Shown: positions 1 to 8,949 of the stretch, piece by piece
How positions within the stretch are numbered: position 1 is the stretch's first letter
How the letters are laid out: each line of letters starts with the position of its first letter
Source: Micromonospora sp. HM5-17
GTDB lineage: Bacteria; Actinomycetota; Actinomycetes; Mycobacteriales; Micromonosporaceae
NCBI RefSeq assembly: GCF_003762835.1
Contig: NZ_RJWA01000003.1
Location: forward strand, 372,001-436,000
Reading direction: 5' to 3'
DNA: 64,000 nt
Position numbers and translations under genes: made by a program
Notes under the pieces: generated by a model
Told to the model about the DNA's origin: nothing
What the model saw: only the letters and a program-made list of their open reading frames with translations
The model's database searches: none

Positions 1-504
1 CCGGGCGTTGGTCAGCACGTCGCGCTCGGCGGCCGAGGCCCGGCCGGTGATCAGACCGATCCGGCGGGGCAGGAACGGCGGTTGGCGCTTGCGGGAGCGG
101 TCGAAGAGCCCCTCGGCGGCGAGCAGCCTCTTCAGCTTCTCCAGCCGGGCCAGCAACTCGCCGAGCCCGACCTGCCGGATCTCGTCGGCGCGCAGGCTCA
201 GCGTGCCCCGAGCGGCGAAGAACTCCGGTCTGGCGTGCAGCACCACCCGGGCACCCTCGGCCAGTTCGGGGGCGCCGGCGTCCAGCACGTCCCGGTTCGT
301 GGTGACGGTGAGGCTCAGGTCGGCCGACGGGTCGCGGAGGGTGAGGAAGACCGTGGCGGCGCCGGGACGGCGGCTGATCTGTGCCACCTGGCCGTCGACC
401 CAGACCCAGCCGAGCCTGCCGATCCAGGCGCTCAGCTTCTGGCTGACCACCCGGACCGGCCAGGGCTCCTCGGGCGTACTGCGGGGGATTCCGGAGTCCG
501 TCAC
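1..504 (-). CDS. xseA: Exodeoxyribonuclease VII large subunit, 5' part (runs off the window)
   Basis: Only the first 168 codons are present; the gene continues past base 1. The product is the large subunit of exonuclease VII, which degrades single-stranded DNA with the small subunit XseB. The visible part reads [10 protein letters not shown]..., then an N-terminal OB-fold (about residues 20-115, with [14 protein letters not shown] and [13 protein letters not shown]) and the beginning of the catalytic domain ([20 protein letters not shown]). The start is GTG at 504, preceded by a weak ribosome site. It is transcribed away from ispH across a 197-nt gap. xseA next to ispH is a common actinobacterial arrangement, and xseB would be expected just outside the window. 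Confidence 0.93.
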   Translation of the reverse strand, partial: MTDSGIPRSTPEEPWPVRVVSQKLSAWIGRLGWVWVDGQVAQISRRPGAATVFLTLRDPSADLSLTVTTNRDVLDAGAPELAEGARVVLHARPEFFAARGTLSLRADEIRQVGLGELLARLEKLKRLLAAEGLFDRSRKRQPPFLPRRIGLITGRASAAERDVLTNAR

Positions 505-689
505 CGGGCCAGCGTACGGCCGCCGACCGCGTCGACCCCGGAGCCCGGTCGATCGGGGCCGGACCCGACCGGGCCGGATCCGTGAGGTCGCCCTGGTGGG
601 AGACCCGGGCGGGTCCGCGGTGCCGGCCGCTGACCACCCCGACCGTGCCCTGGGGTACGTCGAGGCGGGGCGAGCGGAGCGACGGCCCG

Positions 690-695
690 TAGACT
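690..695 (+). promoter_or_regulatory. -10 box of a leaderless ispH transcript
   Basis: TAGACT lies 6 nt upstream of the GTG start of ispH (702). That is the spacing expected if transcription begins at the start codon itself. There is no Shine-Dalgarno sequence in the six intervening bases, which supports a leaderless mRNA. No clear -35 box is visible. Confidence 0.6.
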
Positions 696-701
696 GGTCG
701 G

Positions 702-1724
702 GTGACCGAGGCTCAGGCGACACTCCAGACCGGCAAGCGCGTCCTGCTGGCCAAGCCCCGCGGCTACTGTGCCGGCGTCGATCGCGCCGTCCAGACCGTC
801 CAGGAGGCGCTGAAGCTCTACGGACCGCCGATCTACGTCCGCAAGCAGATCGTGCACAACAAGCACGTCGTCGCCACGCTGGAGCGCCAGGGCGCCGTCT
901 TCGTCGAGGAGAACGAGGAGGTGCCGGAGGGCGCCATCGTGATCTTCTCCGCCCACGGTGTGGCGCCGGAGGTCTACGAGCAGGCGAGGGCGCGGTCCCT
1001 GCGGGCCATCGACGCGACCTGCCCGCTGGTCACCAAGGTGCACCAGGAGGCCCGGCGGTTCGCCGCCGAGGACTACGACATTCTGCTCATCGGGCACGAG
1101 GGGCACGAAGAGGTGATCGGCACCTCGGGCGAGGCGCCGGCGCACATCCAGCTCGTGGACGGGCCGGAGGCCGCCGACCGGGTGACCGTCCGGGACCCGT
1201 CGAGGGTGGTCTGGCTGTCCCAGACGACGCTCTCGGTCGACGAGACGATGGAGACGGTGGCCCGGCTCAAGCGCCGGCTCCCGCTGCTCCAGTCCCCGCC
1301 GAGCGACGACATCTGCTACGCCACGCAGAACCGGCAGCACGTGGTCAAGAAGATCGCGCCCGAGTGCGACGTCGTGATCGTGGTCGGGTCCCGCAACTCC
1401 TCCAACTCCGTACGCCTGGTGGAGGTGGCGTTGGACGCGGGGGCCCGCGCCGGCTACCTGGTCGACTACGCCTCCGAGATCGACGACGAGTGGCTGGCCG
1501 GGGCCGGTACGGTGGGCCTGACCTCCGGGGCGAGCGTGCCGGAGGAACTGGTCCAGGAGGTCCTCGACCACCTCGCCGCGCGCGGCTACACCGACGTGAC
1601 CGAGGTGACCACGGCCCAGGAGCGGCTCACCTTCTCGCTGCCCCAGGAGCTCAAGCGGGACATGCGGGCCGCCGCGGCGGCCCGGGCCGGGGACGGGAAC
1701 GAGCGGCGGGGCGTACCCGTCTGA
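702..1724 (+). CDS. ispH: 4-hydroxy-3-methylbut-2-enyl diphosphate reductase
   Basis: The 340-residue product is IspH (LytB), the last enzyme of the methylerythritol-phosphate isoprenoid pathway. It reduces HMBPP to IPP and DMAPP. The three cysteines that hold the [4Fe-4S] cluster are visible at C23 (GYCAGVDRA), C107 (DATCPLV) and C205 (DDICYATQN), and the substrate-binding AHG and H-containing motifs lie between them. Length and motifs are normal for the family. The GTG at 702 is preferred because a TAGACT -10 box lies exactly 6 nt upstream, implying leaderless translation. A lipoprotein gene follows 5 nt after the stop. Confidence 0.97.
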   Translation: MTEAQATLQTGKRVLLAKPRGYCAGVDRAVQTVQEALKLYGPPIYVRKQIVHNKHVVATLERQGAVFVEENEEVPEGAIVIFSAHGVAPEVYEQARARSLRAIDATCPLVTKVHQEARRFAAEDYDILLIGHEGHEEVIGTSGEAPAHIQLVDGPEAADRVTVRDPSRVVWLSQTTLSVDETMETVARLKRRLPLLQSPPSDDICYATQNRQHVVKKIAPECDVVIVVGSRNSSNSVRLVEVALDAGARAGYLVDYASEIDDEWLAGAGTVGLTSGASVPEELVQEVLDHLAARGYTDVTEVTTAQERLTFSLPQELKRDMRAAAAARAGDGNERRGVPV

Positions 1725-1729
1725 TCAGC

Positions 1730-2149
1730 ATGAAGACCCTGCGGCTCGCCGGGTCCGTGCTCGTCGCCGCGCTGACCCTCACGGCGTGCGGCGAGGCCGG
1801 GCCGACGTCACCAACCGCACCGGGAGGAGCCCCCGTGACCTCGTCCACGTCACCAGACCCGACCGGCTCCGGTCCGGCCACTCCCGCTCCGACGACACCG
1901 CCCACGTCGACCGGTCCGACCCGGGGGAGGCCGCCGTCGCCGGGATCGCCGACGACCCTCAGCGGGGTCGTCCGGGAGGGCGTCGAGGCCGGCTGCTACC
2001 TGATCGACAACTATCTGCTGGTCGGCGGCCCACGTGACGTGATCGCGGCGGGGGGCCGGCTGACCGTGACCGGCCGGGTGCAGGCCGACCTGATGACCAC
2101 CTGCCAGCAGGGGATTCCGTTCGTGGTGGAGACCGCCACCCGCGGCTGA
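1730..2149 (+). CDS. Small secreted lipoprotein
   Basis: A 139-residue lipoprotein of unknown function. The N-terminus MKTLRLAGSVLVAALTLTAC is a lipoprotein signal peptide with lipobox LTAC, so Cys20 should be lipidated and the protein held on the outer face of the membrane. Residues about 22-72 are a low-complexity Pro/Ser/Thr linker. The folded part is the C-terminal about 65 residues (LSGVVREGVEAGCYLIDNYLLVGG...), which resembles a small OB-like or beta-barrel domain with cysteines that could form a disulfide. It follows ispH by 5 nt and may be co-transcribed with it. I do not recognise a named family. Confidence 0.85.
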   Translation: MKTLRLAGSVLVAALTLTACGEAGPTSPTAPGGAPVTSSTSPDPTGSGPATPAPTTPPTSTGPTRGRPPSPGSPTTLSGVVREGVEAGCYLIDNYLLVGGPRDVIAAGGRLTVTGRVQADLMTTCQQGIPFVVETATRG

Positions 2150-2226
2150 GCCCTTGCGGCGCCGGCATCCGGCCGATCGCGCCCACCGGTGTCCGGACAG
2201 CCCGTTCCCGGGCGCGGCGCGGCCGT

Positions 2227-3393
2227 CTACGACCCGGGAGGCGTACGGTCGAGCAGCTCCGGCGCCTGCGGCTGGCGAGGTGCGGTCTCGACCTGCGGCG
2301 GCGTCGGTAGCTCGTCGCCGGCCACGCCCAGCTCGGCGAGCTTGCGGGCGCTGACCAGCACCCGCGCCTCCAGCGAACCCACCGTCCGGTTGTACGCGGT
2401 GACCGCGCCGCCGAGCGCGCTTCCCAGCTTCGAGACGTGCTCGCCGAGGGTGCCGAGCCGGCCGTACAGCTCGCGGGCCAGGGTGTGCACCGCGGCCGCG
2501 TTGCGGGCCAGCGCCTCCTGACGCCAGGAGTAGGCGACGGTACGCAGCAGCGCGACCAGGGTGGCCGGGGTCGCGAGGACCACGTTGCGGGCGAACGCGT
2601 GCTCCAGCAACGCGGGGTCGCGCTGCAGCGCCACGTCGAGGAACGGGTCGGCCGGGACGAAGAGGACCACGAACTCCGGGGACTGTGCGAAGGCGGCCCA
2701 GTAGGACTTGGTGGCCAGCGCGTCGACGTGCGCCCGCAGCTGCCGGGCGTGGGCGTCCAGGTGCCGGTTCCGCGTGGCCTCGTCCCGAGCCTCCATCGCG
2801 GTCAGGTACGCCTCGAACGGCGCCTTGGCGTCGACGACCACCGTCCGACCGCCGTACAGCCGGACCACCAGGTCGGGGCGTACCCCCTGCTGGTCGGTGC
2901 TGGCGGTGACCTGCTCGGCGAAGTCGCAGTGCTCCAGCATGCCGGCGGCCTCGACGACCCGGCGGAGCTGGTGCTCGCCCCACCGCCCCCGGATCTGGGG
3001 CGCGCGCAGCGCCGCCACGAGCTGCTTCGTCTCGGTACGTAGCTCCCCGGAGACGACGGCCATCGACCGGACCTGCTCGCGGAGTTCCGCGTAGGCGTCG
3101 ACCCGCTCGCGTTCCAGCTCGGCGACCCGCTGCTCGTACCGGCGCAGCGTCTCCTGCAGCGGCGCGACCGCGCGGGCCACGGCCTCCTGGGACTGCACGG
3201 TCGCCTCGTAGGAGAGCGCCCGCATCGACCGCTCCAGCCGGTCCTCGCCCTCCCGGGTTGCCCGCAGGGTGGCGTCGAGCCGGGCGATCTGGGCGCTCGA
3301 CCGCGCGGTGGCGGCGAGCCAGCCGACGGCGCCGCCCGTGACGAGACAGACCACCACCACGGCCACCGTCGCGAGACTCACGTGACGAAGCAT
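2227..3393 (-). CDS. rmuC: DNA recombination protein RmuC
   Basis: A 388-residue RmuC protein. This family carries a PD-(D/E)XK-type nuclease fold and limits inversions and other recombination at repeats. The start chosen is ATG at 3393 (MLRHVSLATVAVVVVCLVTGG), which gives the single N-terminal membrane segment usual for RmuC. A coiled-coil region follows at about residues 25-130 (many Arg/Glu/Leu heptads), then the RmuC core (RGRWGEHQLRRVVEAAGM... and VVVDAKAPFEAYL). The in-frame open sequence upstream of 3393 has no coding character. It converges on the lipoprotein gene. Confidence 0.93.
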   Translation of the reverse strand: MLRHVSLATVAVVVVCLVTGGAVGWLAATARSSAQIARLDATLRATREGEDRLERSMRALSYEATVQSQEAVARAVAPLQETLRRYEQRVAELERERVDAYAELREQVRSMAVVSGELRTETKQLVAALRAPQIRGRWGEHQLRRVVEAAGMLEHCDFAEQVTASTDQQGVRPDLVVRLYGGRTVVVDAKAPFEAYLTAMEARDEATRNRHLDAHARQLRAHVDALATKSYWAAFAQSPEFVVLFVPADPFLDVALQRDPALLEHAFARNVVLATPATLVALLRTVAYSWRQEALARNAAAVHTLARELYGRLGTLGEHVSKLGSALGGAVTAYNRTVGSLEARVLVSARKLAELGVAGDELPTPPQVETAPRQPQAPELLDRTPPGS

Positions 3394-3658
3394 GCCAAAC
3401 GGGCATCGTGATCCGCACGGATGGCGCGTGAGCTGGGACCTTGGGCTGAGGCTCGACACCGTTGGGCCCGGGCCGGGACGATCTGGTCGCCACCGCTGGC
3501 CGTCCGCCGACAACCTCGCCGCGAACGCCGCCCGGCGTAGACGGCGGACGTCGCGCGATGCGTGTCGGGTGCGGTGGTGGAGGGGTGGTTAACCGGTTCG
3601 CGGGTGGTAGGGCTGGCAGGATGGCCCCGGCCCGGGCCAGGAGGCAGAGTCGAGAGCC

Positions 3659-4312
3659 GTGAGCGGTGAGGTGACGATGGCGGCGGGGCGGCGACCCGAC
3701 ACGGCCGCGCGGTGGTGGGGCAGCCTGGCGGTGGCGGCGCTGGCGGTCGCGGCGGTGACGGTCACCGCCCAGGCGGTCGGGCGGTTTCACTGGTGGGCCG
3801 GATTTGTTCTCGTACCCGGAGCCTTGATCGCGGCGTCCGGCGGGCCGCTGCTGCTTCGCGGCGGTGGACGAGGGTTCGTCGGATACCTGCTGGCCTGCGT
3901 CGGCGGTCTGGTCTTCGCGGTCGGTGGGCTGCTGATGCTCGGGCTGATGGGTCGGGGCTGGCCCCTCATGATCACCCTGCCGGCGCTGGCCATCGCGGGC
4001 ACCTACGTCTGGCACGCGGCGGACCCGCTGCCCGCGGCCTTCCACCGCACGATCGCGATGCTGGCCCTGGTCACCGCCGCCCTTGGGATCACGTTCCTGC
4101 TGCTCGTCAACGGCGTCCTCGACTTCGGCGACCGGGGGTGGTGGGGCGGGTTCATCATGGCCGGTGGCGCGGTGATCCTCGGCAACGGGCTGGAACTGCT
4201 CCGGCACCAGATCCCGTACCGGGCGCAGGCGGTGACGCTGGCGATCGGGCCGGGGGTGATCGCCCTCCTGCTCGGCCTGCGGTTCCTGCGTGACTGGCCG
4301 TTCAACCTGTAG
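3659..4312 (+). CDS. Integral membrane protein, unknown function
   Basis: About 217 residues from the GTG at 3659, or 211 from the ATG at 3677. The sequence is dominated by six or seven hydrophobic segments (for example SLAVAALAVAAVTVTAQ, FVLVPGALIAASGGPLLL, YLLACVGGLVFAVGGLLMLGL, TIAMLALVTAALGITFLLLVNGV). It has no catalytic motif I can name. Codon use is typical of the neighbours. It stands alone, followed by a hairpin at 4316-4346. Confidence 0.75.
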   Translation: MSGEVTMAAGRRPDTAARWWGSLAVAALAVAAVTVTAQAVGRFHWWAGFVLVPGALIAASGGPLLLRGGGRGFVGYLLACVGGLVFAVGGLLMLGLMGRGWPLMITLPALAIAGTYVWHAADPLPAAFHRTIAMLALVTAALGITFLLLVNGVLDFGDRGWWGGFIMAGGAVILGNGLELLRHQIPYRAQAVTLAIGPGVIALLLGLRFLRDWPFNL

Positions 4313-4315
4313 TCC

Positions 4316-4346
4316 GTGCCCGGCCGGTGCGCCGCCCGGCGGGCAC
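4316..4346 (+). terminator. Hairpin after the membrane-protein gene
   Basis: GTGCCCG at 4316-4322 pairs with CGGGCAC at 4340-4346, just after the stop at 4312. There is no U tract, which is usual for high-GC actinobacterial terminators. Confidence 0.45.
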
Positions 4347-4390
4347 GCTGCCCGACCGACGGGCGCTCCTGACGGTCTGACCGGCGACCC

Positions 4391-4452
4391 CGTCACCGTT
4401 CCTGATTCGTCGCCGTTCCTGATTCCGTCGCCGTTCCTGATTCCGTCACCGT
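4391..4452. repeat. Tandem 18-nt repeat upstream of padR
   Basis: About three and a half head-to-tail copies of an 18-nt unit, CGTCGCCGTTCCTGATTC. The first copy (4391-4407) is 17 nt and has A for G at position 5; copies two (4408-4425) and three (4426-4443) are identical; a partial fourth begins at 4444. The array ends about 50 nt before the padR start, so it may be a regulatory iteron array or simply slipped DNA. Confidence 0.85.
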
Positions 4453-4488
4453 CGACACGCCGAGGTGCGCGCCATAGCTTGATCGTTG

Positions 4489-4497
4489 ATATATATT
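4489..4497 (+). promoter_or_regulatory. padR promoter overlapping an AT palindrome (candidate auto-operator)
   Basis: The -10 box TATATT (4492-4497) ends 6 nt before the GTG at 4504, so the transcript is probably leaderless. The box is embedded in the palindrome ATATATAT (4489-4496), a striking AT island in very GC-rich DNA. PadR proteins often repress their own promoters, so this is the likely operator; that part is inference. Confidence 0.5.
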
Positions 4498-4503
4498 GAC
4501 CAT

Positions 4504-4860
4504 GTGAGCGGGATGCGCGAACCCACATTCCTGATCCTGGCTGCCCTGGCCGACCAGCCCCGCCACGGCTACGGGATCATCCAGGAGGTCGCGGCGCTGT
4601 CGGCGGGGCGGGTCACGCTGCTTCCCGGAACGCTCTACACCGCGCTGGACCGTCTGGCCGCGCAGGGCCTGGTGGCCCGGGACCGAGAAGAGGTCGTCGA
4701 TGGGCGGCTCCGCCGGTACTACCGGTTGACCTCGGACGGGCTGGCCGCACTGGACGCGGAGACCGCACGCCTGCGCGCACTCGCCACCGTGGCGGAGCGC
4801 AAACTGCGCCGGCACGTTCGGGATCAGCCGGCGGTCGCCGTCCGTCCCCGTCCGGCGTGA
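4504..4860 (+). CDS. PadR-family transcriptional regulator
   Basis: A 118-residue winged-helix regulator of the short PadR class. The fold signature is clear: MREPTFLILAALADQPRHGYGI (helix 1-2), TLLPGTLYTALDRLAAQGLV (recognition helix), DGRLRRYYRLTSDGLAAL (wing), then a C-terminal dimerisation helix. PadR proteins usually repress a linked membrane or efflux gene. I chose GTG at 4504 because a TATATT -10 box lies 6 nt upstream; ATG at 4513 is the alternative. It runs directly into the next gene (24 nt to its ATG), a typical PadR plus membrane-partner pair. Confidence 0.9.
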   Translation: MSGMREPTFLILAALADQPRHGYGIIQEVAALSAGRVTLLPGTLYTALDRLAAQGLVARDREEVVDGRLRRYYRLTSDGLAALDAETARLRALATVAERKLRRHVRDQPAVAVRPRPA

Positions 4861-4883
4861 GCCGACGTCACCGAGGAGATGTG

Positions 4884-6017
4884 ATGCCCCAGCCGCTGGA
4901 GGTGCTGGCGCGCCGCTACCGCCGGCTGCTGCTGTGTTATCCGCGGCAGTATCGCCGGGCCCGGGGTGAGGAGATCGTCGCCACGTTCCTCGATCTCGCC
5001 CCGCCCGACCGGACCCGGCCGACCGTCCGCGAGGCCGTCAACCTGATCCGTCACGGCCTGCGGTGCCGACTGGGGCGCCCCAACAGCCGGGGTGTGGTGC
5101 TGGGCGCCGTCCTGACCGCACTGGCGTGGGGCCTGTTCACCGGGGCCTTCGCCGCGCGGCTCGGGTGGGAGACCGCCCGTCCACTCCCGACCGAGGCCGA
5201 GGCGACGGAACTCTTCGGCCGGATGCTGGGCCGGGACGTGACGGGGCAGGTCGTCGTGGATCCGGCGCTGTTCGTCATCTACGGGCAGCCGCTCAACGCG
5301 CAGAACCTGCACCTGCTGTTCTCTCCCGACGCCGGCGAGTACCAGCAGGGGCGTGCCGCGGTAAGCCTGCACGGTCCTTCCGATGTCGACCACCGGGCCC
5401 TGGTCGACTCCACCCGAGCCTGGTTGTACGCGCACGGATGGCGGGTCTCCGAGGTGGTGATCCGTAACCGCGTGGCGTGCACCGGATGCGACGAGTCGAC
5501 GCTGCCCAAGGAGGCGGTGTTCGCCGCGCGGCGCGGGGACGACGTGGTGAGCCTGGAGATCTCGTTGGGCGATCCCCGGCCGCGTCCGCCGAAGCCAGGG
5601 GTGGACGGCTACGACGAGACGTACGCCTCGGTCGAGCTGACCCGGGCGAGTCCGGCGGCGGTCTGGCCCCTCGGCGTGGTCGGCGGGCTGACCGGTGCGC
5701 TCGTCGGCTGGTTGACGTTCGGGTGGGCCAGTCGGCGTACGGAGGGTCGTGGCCGGCTGCTCCGGGGAAGCACCACGGTGTTGTTCGGCATCGCCGTCGC
5801 CATCTGGTACGTGCCGCTGGTGGTGATCGTTCCGTCCATGCTGGTGGACCAACTGGAGACGTCGGCTCCATCCTGGCCTCCGATGTGGGAGTGGCTCGGG
5901 CAACCCGCCCTCCTGCCCGTGTCCGTCGTCGGTACGGGCGCGGCCCTGGTCGCGCTCGCCGTGTCCGCGCTACCGCGACGCCGCGAACTCGCGACCGACG
6001 CGCGGCCGGCCGTCTGA
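4884..6017 (+). CDS. Membrane protein co-transcribed with padR
   Basis: A 377-residue protein. An N-terminal cytoplasmic stretch (MPQPLEVLARRYRRLLLCYPRQYRRARGEEIV...) resembles the short prefix seen on many proteins encoded beside padR genes. One membrane segment follows (about residues 66-90), then a large soluble region (about 90-260) with a CTGC motif, then three C-terminal membrane segments. Function is unknown; its coupling to padR suggests it is the regulated partner. The ATG at 4884 has a good ribosome site (GAGGAG, 4873-4878). Confidence 0.8.
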   Translation: MPQPLEVLARRYRRLLLCYPRQYRRARGEEIVATFLDLAPPDRTRPTVREAVNLIRHGLRCRLGRPNSRGVVLGAVLTALAWGLFTGAFAARLGWETARPLPTEAEATELFGRMLGRDVTGQVVVDPALFVIYGQPLNAQNLHLLFSPDAGEYQQGRAAVSLHGPSDVDHRALVDSTRAWLYAHGWRVSEVVIRNRVACTGCDESTLPKEAVFAARRGDDVVSLEISLGDPRPRPPKPGVDGYDETYASVELTRASPAAVWPLGVVGGLTGALVGWLTFGWASRRTEGRGRLLRGSTTVLFGIAVAIWYVPLVVIVPSMLVDQLETSAPSWPPMWEWLGQPALLPVSVVGTGAALVALAVSALPRRRELATDARPAV

Positions 6018-6092
6018 TCGGCGATCCCCGCGGTGCCGGCGTACACCGTGGTCAGCCGGCGGTAGCCCGCGAACCGGCATCTGGCAAGAAAC

Positions 6093-6130
6093 TCCTCTGC
6101 TCTTGAAGAGGACGTAGGAAAGCTTCATCC
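6093..6130 (+). promoter_or_regulatory. Candidate operator upstream of the serine hydrolase
   Basis: TCCTCT (6093-6098) and AGAGGA (6107-6112) form a perfect 6-bp inverted repeat with an 8-nt spacer. Directly after it lies GTAGGAAAGCTTCATCC (6114-6130), which contains the palindrome AAGCTT and resembles, from memory, GGAAA/TTTCC sites bound by RpiR/MurR-type regulators of cell-wall sugar use. The factor is not established. Confidence 0.35.
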
Positions 6131-6158
6131 TGGTCTCGGCATCGACGCGAGGGGCGGG

Positions 6159-8060
6159 GTGACGATGGCGGGACGAGGGATCGGCGCGGGCGGCACCGAC
6201 GGTGGTTCCGGCGCGTCCCGGCTCACGGCGGCGTTCATGACCGCGACGCTGGTCGGGGCGGTGCTCGCCGTCGCGCCGTCGGCCGCCGCCGGCCCGAGGG
6301 TCGGGCAGCGGGTGCCCTCCGGTCCCGAGGGCGGCCAGGAGGTGGTGGTGACCGGGCGTGCGTCCGGGCCGCCGACGGTCGATCCGGCGGCGCTGCGGTT
6401 CGTCCACCGGACGCTGCGGGTCGGCCAGGCCGCCGAGGTCGGGCTCCTTCCCGAGTACGTCGACCGGCTGCGCGCCGACGCGGAGGCGTACCTGACGCCG
6501 ACTCCGGACCACCCGGACCACCCGACCTACGCCGGGGCGGTGGTACTCGCCGCGAAGGACGGGGTGATCGTCCGGCACGAGGCGGTCGGCACGGCGGTCC
6601 GGTACGAGGCGGTCGGGCCGCCCCCCGGACGGGAGGGCATCGAACTCCCCGCGGCGCGGCAGATCCCGATGCGTCCGGACACCATCTTCGACCTCGCCTC
6701 GATCTCGAAGCTCTTCACCACCGTGGTCGCCCTGCAACTGGCCGAGCGAGGGCGGATAGACCTGGACGCGCCGGTCGTCCGCTACCTGCCGGAGTTCGCC
6801 GCCGGCGGCAAGTCGGCGGTGACCGTCCGGATGCTCCTCACCCACACCGCCGGACTGCCGGCCTTCCTGCCACTGTGGAGCACGTACCCGACCCGGGAGG
6901 AGCGGATCGCGGCGGCCCTGGCCACCCCGTTCGCGGCCGGGGCCAGTCCCGGCGGCCAGTACATCTACTCCGACCTCGGGCTGATCGCCCTCGGAGTGCT
7001 GGTCGAGCGGGTGGCCGGACGGCCGCTGGACGAGCTGGTGGCGAGCCAGATAACCCGGCCGCTGGGAATGTCCGACACCGGCTACAACCCGTCGCCCGCG
7101 CTCCGACACCGGATCGCCGCCACCGAGTACCAGCCGTACGCCGGACGGGGCATGGTCTGGGGCGAGGTCCACGACGAGAACGCCTGGGCGCTGGGCGGGG
7201 TGGCCGGCCACGCGGGAGTCTTCTCCACCGCCGGCGACCTGGCCGTCTTCTGCCAGATGCTGCTGAACGGCGGCGAGTACGGTGGCGTGCGGATCCTCCG
7301 CGAGGAGACCGTACGGGCGATGCTGGTCAACTACAACGCCGCCCTGGAGAGCAGCTATCCGGAGAGCGACCGAGGGCTCGGCCTCGAACTGAACAAGCAC
7401 TGGTACATGGCCGGGCTCGCCTCGCCGGTCGGCTTCGGACACACCGGTTTCACCGGCACCTCGCTGGTGGTCGACCCGCTCTCGCGCACCTTCCTGATCG
7501 TGCTGACCAACCGGGTCCACCCCGACCGGAACTGGGGGAGCAACAACGTCGCCCGGCGGGCGCTGGCCCGTGACCTGGCGTACGCGATGCCGGTTCGGCC
7601 ACTCGGCGGTGGTACCGCGTGGCGGGCGGACGACCGCGACGGCGCCCGCCTCACCCTCACCGCGCCGCTGCGCCGGCCCGCCGGCCGGGCGACCATCGCC
7701 AGCTTCCACCTGTGGTACGACACCGAGCCGCGGTACGACACCCTGCGGTTCGAGGCGTCGGCGGACGGCGGCGCGTCCTGGGCACCGGTCGAGGTGACCC
7801 TCTCCGGGGCGGGTCACCACTGGACCGCCGACGGCGAGTTGACCGGCTACGGCGGGCGGCGCTGGTGGCACGTGCTCGCCACGGTGCCGGCCGGCACGAC
7901 ACACCTGCGCTGGAGCTACACCACCGACGGCAGCTCGCAGGGTCGGGGCGTGTACGTCGACCATCTCCTCGTACTCGGGCTCGGCGGGCTGTATTTCCAC
8001 GGCGAGGGAGCGGACGCGAGCCGCTTCGTCGCCACCGGATGGAGTCGGTCGGACCGGTGA
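6159..8060 (+). CDS. Secreted serine hydrolase, beta-lactamase/class C family
   Basis: A 633-residue protein with an N-terminal signal sequence (hydrophobic about residues 22-44, ending SAAAG). The catalytic domain (about 95-480) has the penicillin-recognising fold motifs: SISK at 181-184 (nucleophile Ser181 and Lys184), a YSD motif in place of YxN, and HTG (in GHTGFTGTS) in place of KTG. That pattern fits class C-like esterases and peptidases rather than true beta-lactamases. A C-terminal beta-rich domain of about 150 residues (SFHLWYDTEPRYDTLRFEA..., RWSYTTDG) probably binds carbohydrate or protein. It likely acts on cell-wall peptides or recycled muropeptides. Start is GTG 6159 or ATG 6165. 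A candidate operator lies at 6093-6130. Confidence 0.88.
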   Translation: MTMAGRGIGAGGTDGGSGASRLTAAFMTATLVGAVLAVAPSAAAGPRVGQRVPSGPEGGQEVVVTGRASGPPTVDPAALRFVHRTLRVGQAAEVGLLPEYVDRLRADAEAYLTPTPDHPDHPTYAGAVVLAAKDGVIVRHEAVGTAVRYEAVGPPPGREGIELPAARQIPMRPDTIFDLASISKLFTTVVALQLAERGRIDLDAPVVRYLPEFAAGGKSAVTVRMLLTHTAGLPAFLPLWSTYPTREERIAAALATPFAAGASPGGQYIYSDLGLIALGVLVERVAGRPLDELVASQITRPLGMSDTGYNPSPALRHRIAATEYQPYAGRGMVWGEVHDENAWALGGVAGHAGVFSTAGDLAVFCQMLLNGGEYGGVRILREETVRAMLVNYNAALESSYPESDRGLGLELNKHWYMAGLASPVGFGHTGFTGTSLVVDPLSRTFLIVLTNRVHPDRNWGSNNVARRALARDLAYAMPVRPLGGGTAWRADDRDGARLTLTAPLRRPAGRATIASFHLWYDTEPRYDTLRFEASADGGASWAPVEVTLSGAGHHWTADGELTGYGGRRWWHVLATVPAGTTHLRWSYTTDGSSQGRGVYVDHLLVLGLGGLYFHGEGADASRFVATGWSRSDR

Positions 8061-8131
8061 CCCGGCGGCCCCGGCGGGACCGGTGTCGGGACCCCGGCCA
8101 CCGGGCCGGAGACGAAGGCGATCATTGTTCG

Positions 8132-8827
8132 GTGAACACCCTGAGCGAAGCGTTCGAGAAACTCGGCGCCGACCACGCCGCCCTCGCCCTGGAGCGGCTC
8201 GGCGCCTTCAACAGCCACCTGCCGCAGGGCGAGGCCTGGTCGTTCGACCTGCATGCCCGCACCTTCACGATGGGGCGGACGACGATCGCCATCCAGGTGA
8301 TCGGGACCTTCTCCGCCGAGCACGCCGCCTGGGTCTGGGCCTGGGACAACGCCAGCCTCCAGCAGTTCCCGGAGGCCATAGCCGACGCGTGGCGGGTGCG
8401 GGAGTATGGCGAGCGGTATGGCATCCCGGAGTTCGTCGACCGAGGCGTTGACCTGTCCGGCTTCGCCGACCCGCGGTTCGGCGCGGAGAAGCTGGCCCTC
8501 ATCGCCACCGCCGTGCTCGGGGCGAAGGGGTACGCCGGGGTGACGACCTCCGGTGGATTCCGCGCGTACCTGGTGTCGAACGACCCGGCGATCCCGGAGC
8601 GCGGACCGCGTGGCCCGGAGCACGTCAGCCACTACCTGCGTACGGCGGCGGACTGGTTCCCGACGGCGAACCCGATGACGCTCGCGGCCGCGTACGCCAC
8701 CGGCACCGGCGGACGGTGGATGCAGGTGCCCGGCGGCCTGGTGGTCAACCTGGGCGAGGGCTCGATGACCCTCCACTACCGGGAGGGTCGGCTCGACCGG
8801 GTCGGCCCGCCGGTGGCCCTCGTCTGA
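8132..8827 (+). CDS. DUF6882-type protein
   Basis: A 231-residue soluble protein from GTG at 8132. The sequence FTMGRTTIAIQVIGTFSAEHAAWVWAWDNASLQQFPEAI is typical of DUF6882, a family found singly or in tandem in many bacteria and with no known function. No signal peptide, membrane segment or catalytic motif is visible. It follows the serine hydrolase by 71 nt on the same strand. Confidence 0.8.
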   Translation: MNTLSEAFEKLGADHAALALERLGAFNSHLPQGEAWSFDLHARTFTMGRTTIAIQVIGTFSAEHAAWVWAWDNASLQQFPEAIADAWRVREYGERYGIPEFVDRGVDLSGFADPRFGAEKLALIATAVLGAKGYAGVTTSGGFRAYLVSNDPAIPERGPRGPEHVSHYLRTAADWFPTANPMTLAAAYATGTGGRWMQVPGGLVVNLGEGSMTLHYREGRLDRVGPPVALV

Positions 8828-8949
8828 CTACCGGAGCCTGAACCGTTTCGGCGCCAGCGCCGTGCCCGGTGGTCCGGGCCGTGTCCGCTCGGGAAGAACC
8901 CGGCCGGGTGGGTGTTGTTCGTCGCCACCGGCGGTCGCAAACTATCGTC

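Noticed and set aside
8-2149. Very long open frame on the plus strand over xseA and ispH
   Set aside because: Only its last 139 codons (the lipoprotein) are real; the rest is the GC-driven shadow of xseA and ispH in other frames.
1850-4528. 892-codon minus-strand open frame
   Set aside because: Overlaps rmuC and two plus-strand genes in wrong frames; no family signature.
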